Below, in pieces: positions 5,727 through 5,821 of a stretch of 5,821 bases of DNA. Within the stretch, counting starts at the first letter, position 1. The number at the start of each line of letters is the position of its first letter. This DNA comes from Bacteroidales bacterium (lineage in GTDB: Bacteria; Bacteroidota; Bacteroidia; Bacteroidales; UBA932): contig JAFZGK010000091.1 of NCBI GenBank assembly GCA_017555445.1, positions 1 to 5,821 on the forward strand. Direction: 5' to 3'. Below the pieces are notes generated by a model. It was given only the letters and a program-made list of their open reading frames with translations, made no database searches and was not told the origin of the DNA. The position numbers were made by a program, and so were the translations under genes.

Positions 5727-5784
5727 TAGAGTGATAGAAATTGCACAGGAGGTGACTCTATAGGGTAAAATCTAATTTCTATCA
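5727..5784 (+). promoter_or_regulatory. Structured leader with a perfect Shine-Dalgarno-like sequence in the loop
   Basis: TGATAGAAATT (5732-5742) is an exact inverted copy of AATTTCTATCA (5774-5784), giving an 11-pair stem with a 31-base loop that ends three bases before the ATG at 5788. The loop holds AGGAGGTGA (5747-5755), fully complementary to the 3' end of bacterial 16S rRNA. A second pairing, TAGAGT (5727-5732) with ACTCTA (5755-5760), overlaps the first stem and crosses it, so the two would form either alternatives or a pseudoknot. It matches no riboswitch class that I recognise. No clear TAnnTTTG box lies between the pgi terminator and this element. Confidence 0.45.
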
Positions 5785-5787
5785 ATC

Positions 5788-5821
5788 ATGAAGAACAATT
5801 CTAGAATCAGGGACTGCTTCA
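5788..5821 (+). CDS. Possible start of a gene cut by the window end
   Basis: An ATG at 5788 opens the frame MKNNSRIRDCF, which runs without a stop to the window edge. Only 11 residues are visible, too few to identify a product. Support comes from its position downstream of the pgi terminator and right after a structured leader, and from the Lys/Asn-rich start that many Bacteroidetes proteins have. The Shine-Dalgarno-like AGGAGGTGA is 32 bases upstream, too far for direct use unless the leader folds. It could also be a chance frame. Confidence 0.4.
   Translation, partial: MKNNSRIRDCF

Noticed and set aside
5600..5760. A tRNA or known small RNA gene after pgi
   Set aside because: No cloverleaf, T-loop consensus or known RNA motif could be recognised; the structures present read as terminators and a leader.

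Overview
The window looks like a chromosomal segment of a gut- or rumen-type member of the Bacteroidales (Bacteroidota). The reasons are the Bacteroides-like forms of PurC and Pgi, lipoprotein signal peptides ending in Ser-Cys, a regulator that joins periplasmic TPRs, a membrane helix and a cytoplasmic HTH, -7 boxes of the Bacteroidetes type TAnnTTTG, and start codons mostly preceded by AT-rich sequence rather than a Shine-Dalgarno. The exact genus cannot be fixed from the sequence alone.

Layout, left to right. (1) The 3' part of purC (SAICAR synthase, purine biosynthesis) on +, cut by the window start and followed by a strong intrinsic terminator. (2) Convergent to it, a two-gene minus-strand unit: a membrane-tethered TPR/LuxR-like-HTH regulator, then 17 bases downstream a small lipoprotein of unknown function. 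(3) A structured spacer of about 270 bases upstream of the regulator, holding a long hairpin and three copies of a CGACGC..CAAAA motif. (4) Another minus-strand gene for a 301-residue cytoplasmic protein with GNAT-like features and no clear function. (5) A divergent promoter region with an exact TAnnTTTG box on each strand. (6) Complete pgi (glucose-6-phosphate isomerase) on +, followed by a strong terminator. (7) A leader with unusual secondary structure and a perfect Shine-Dalgarno-like sequence, ahead of a start codon whose reading frame runs off the right edge.

purC and pgi are housekeeping genes with a biased, CTC/GAG-rich codon choice typical of high expression. The regulator/lipoprotein pair between them is visibly more AT-rich and looks like accessory DNA. 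The pair probably forms one functional unit (envelope signal sensing plus a surface or periplasmic partner), but its ligand and targets cannot be read from the sequence. No known mobile element, CRISPR array, tRNA or rRNA was seen. The parts most likely to hold undescribed biology are the regulator/lipoprotein pair with its repeated upstream motif, the GNAT-like orphan, and the leader at the right end.
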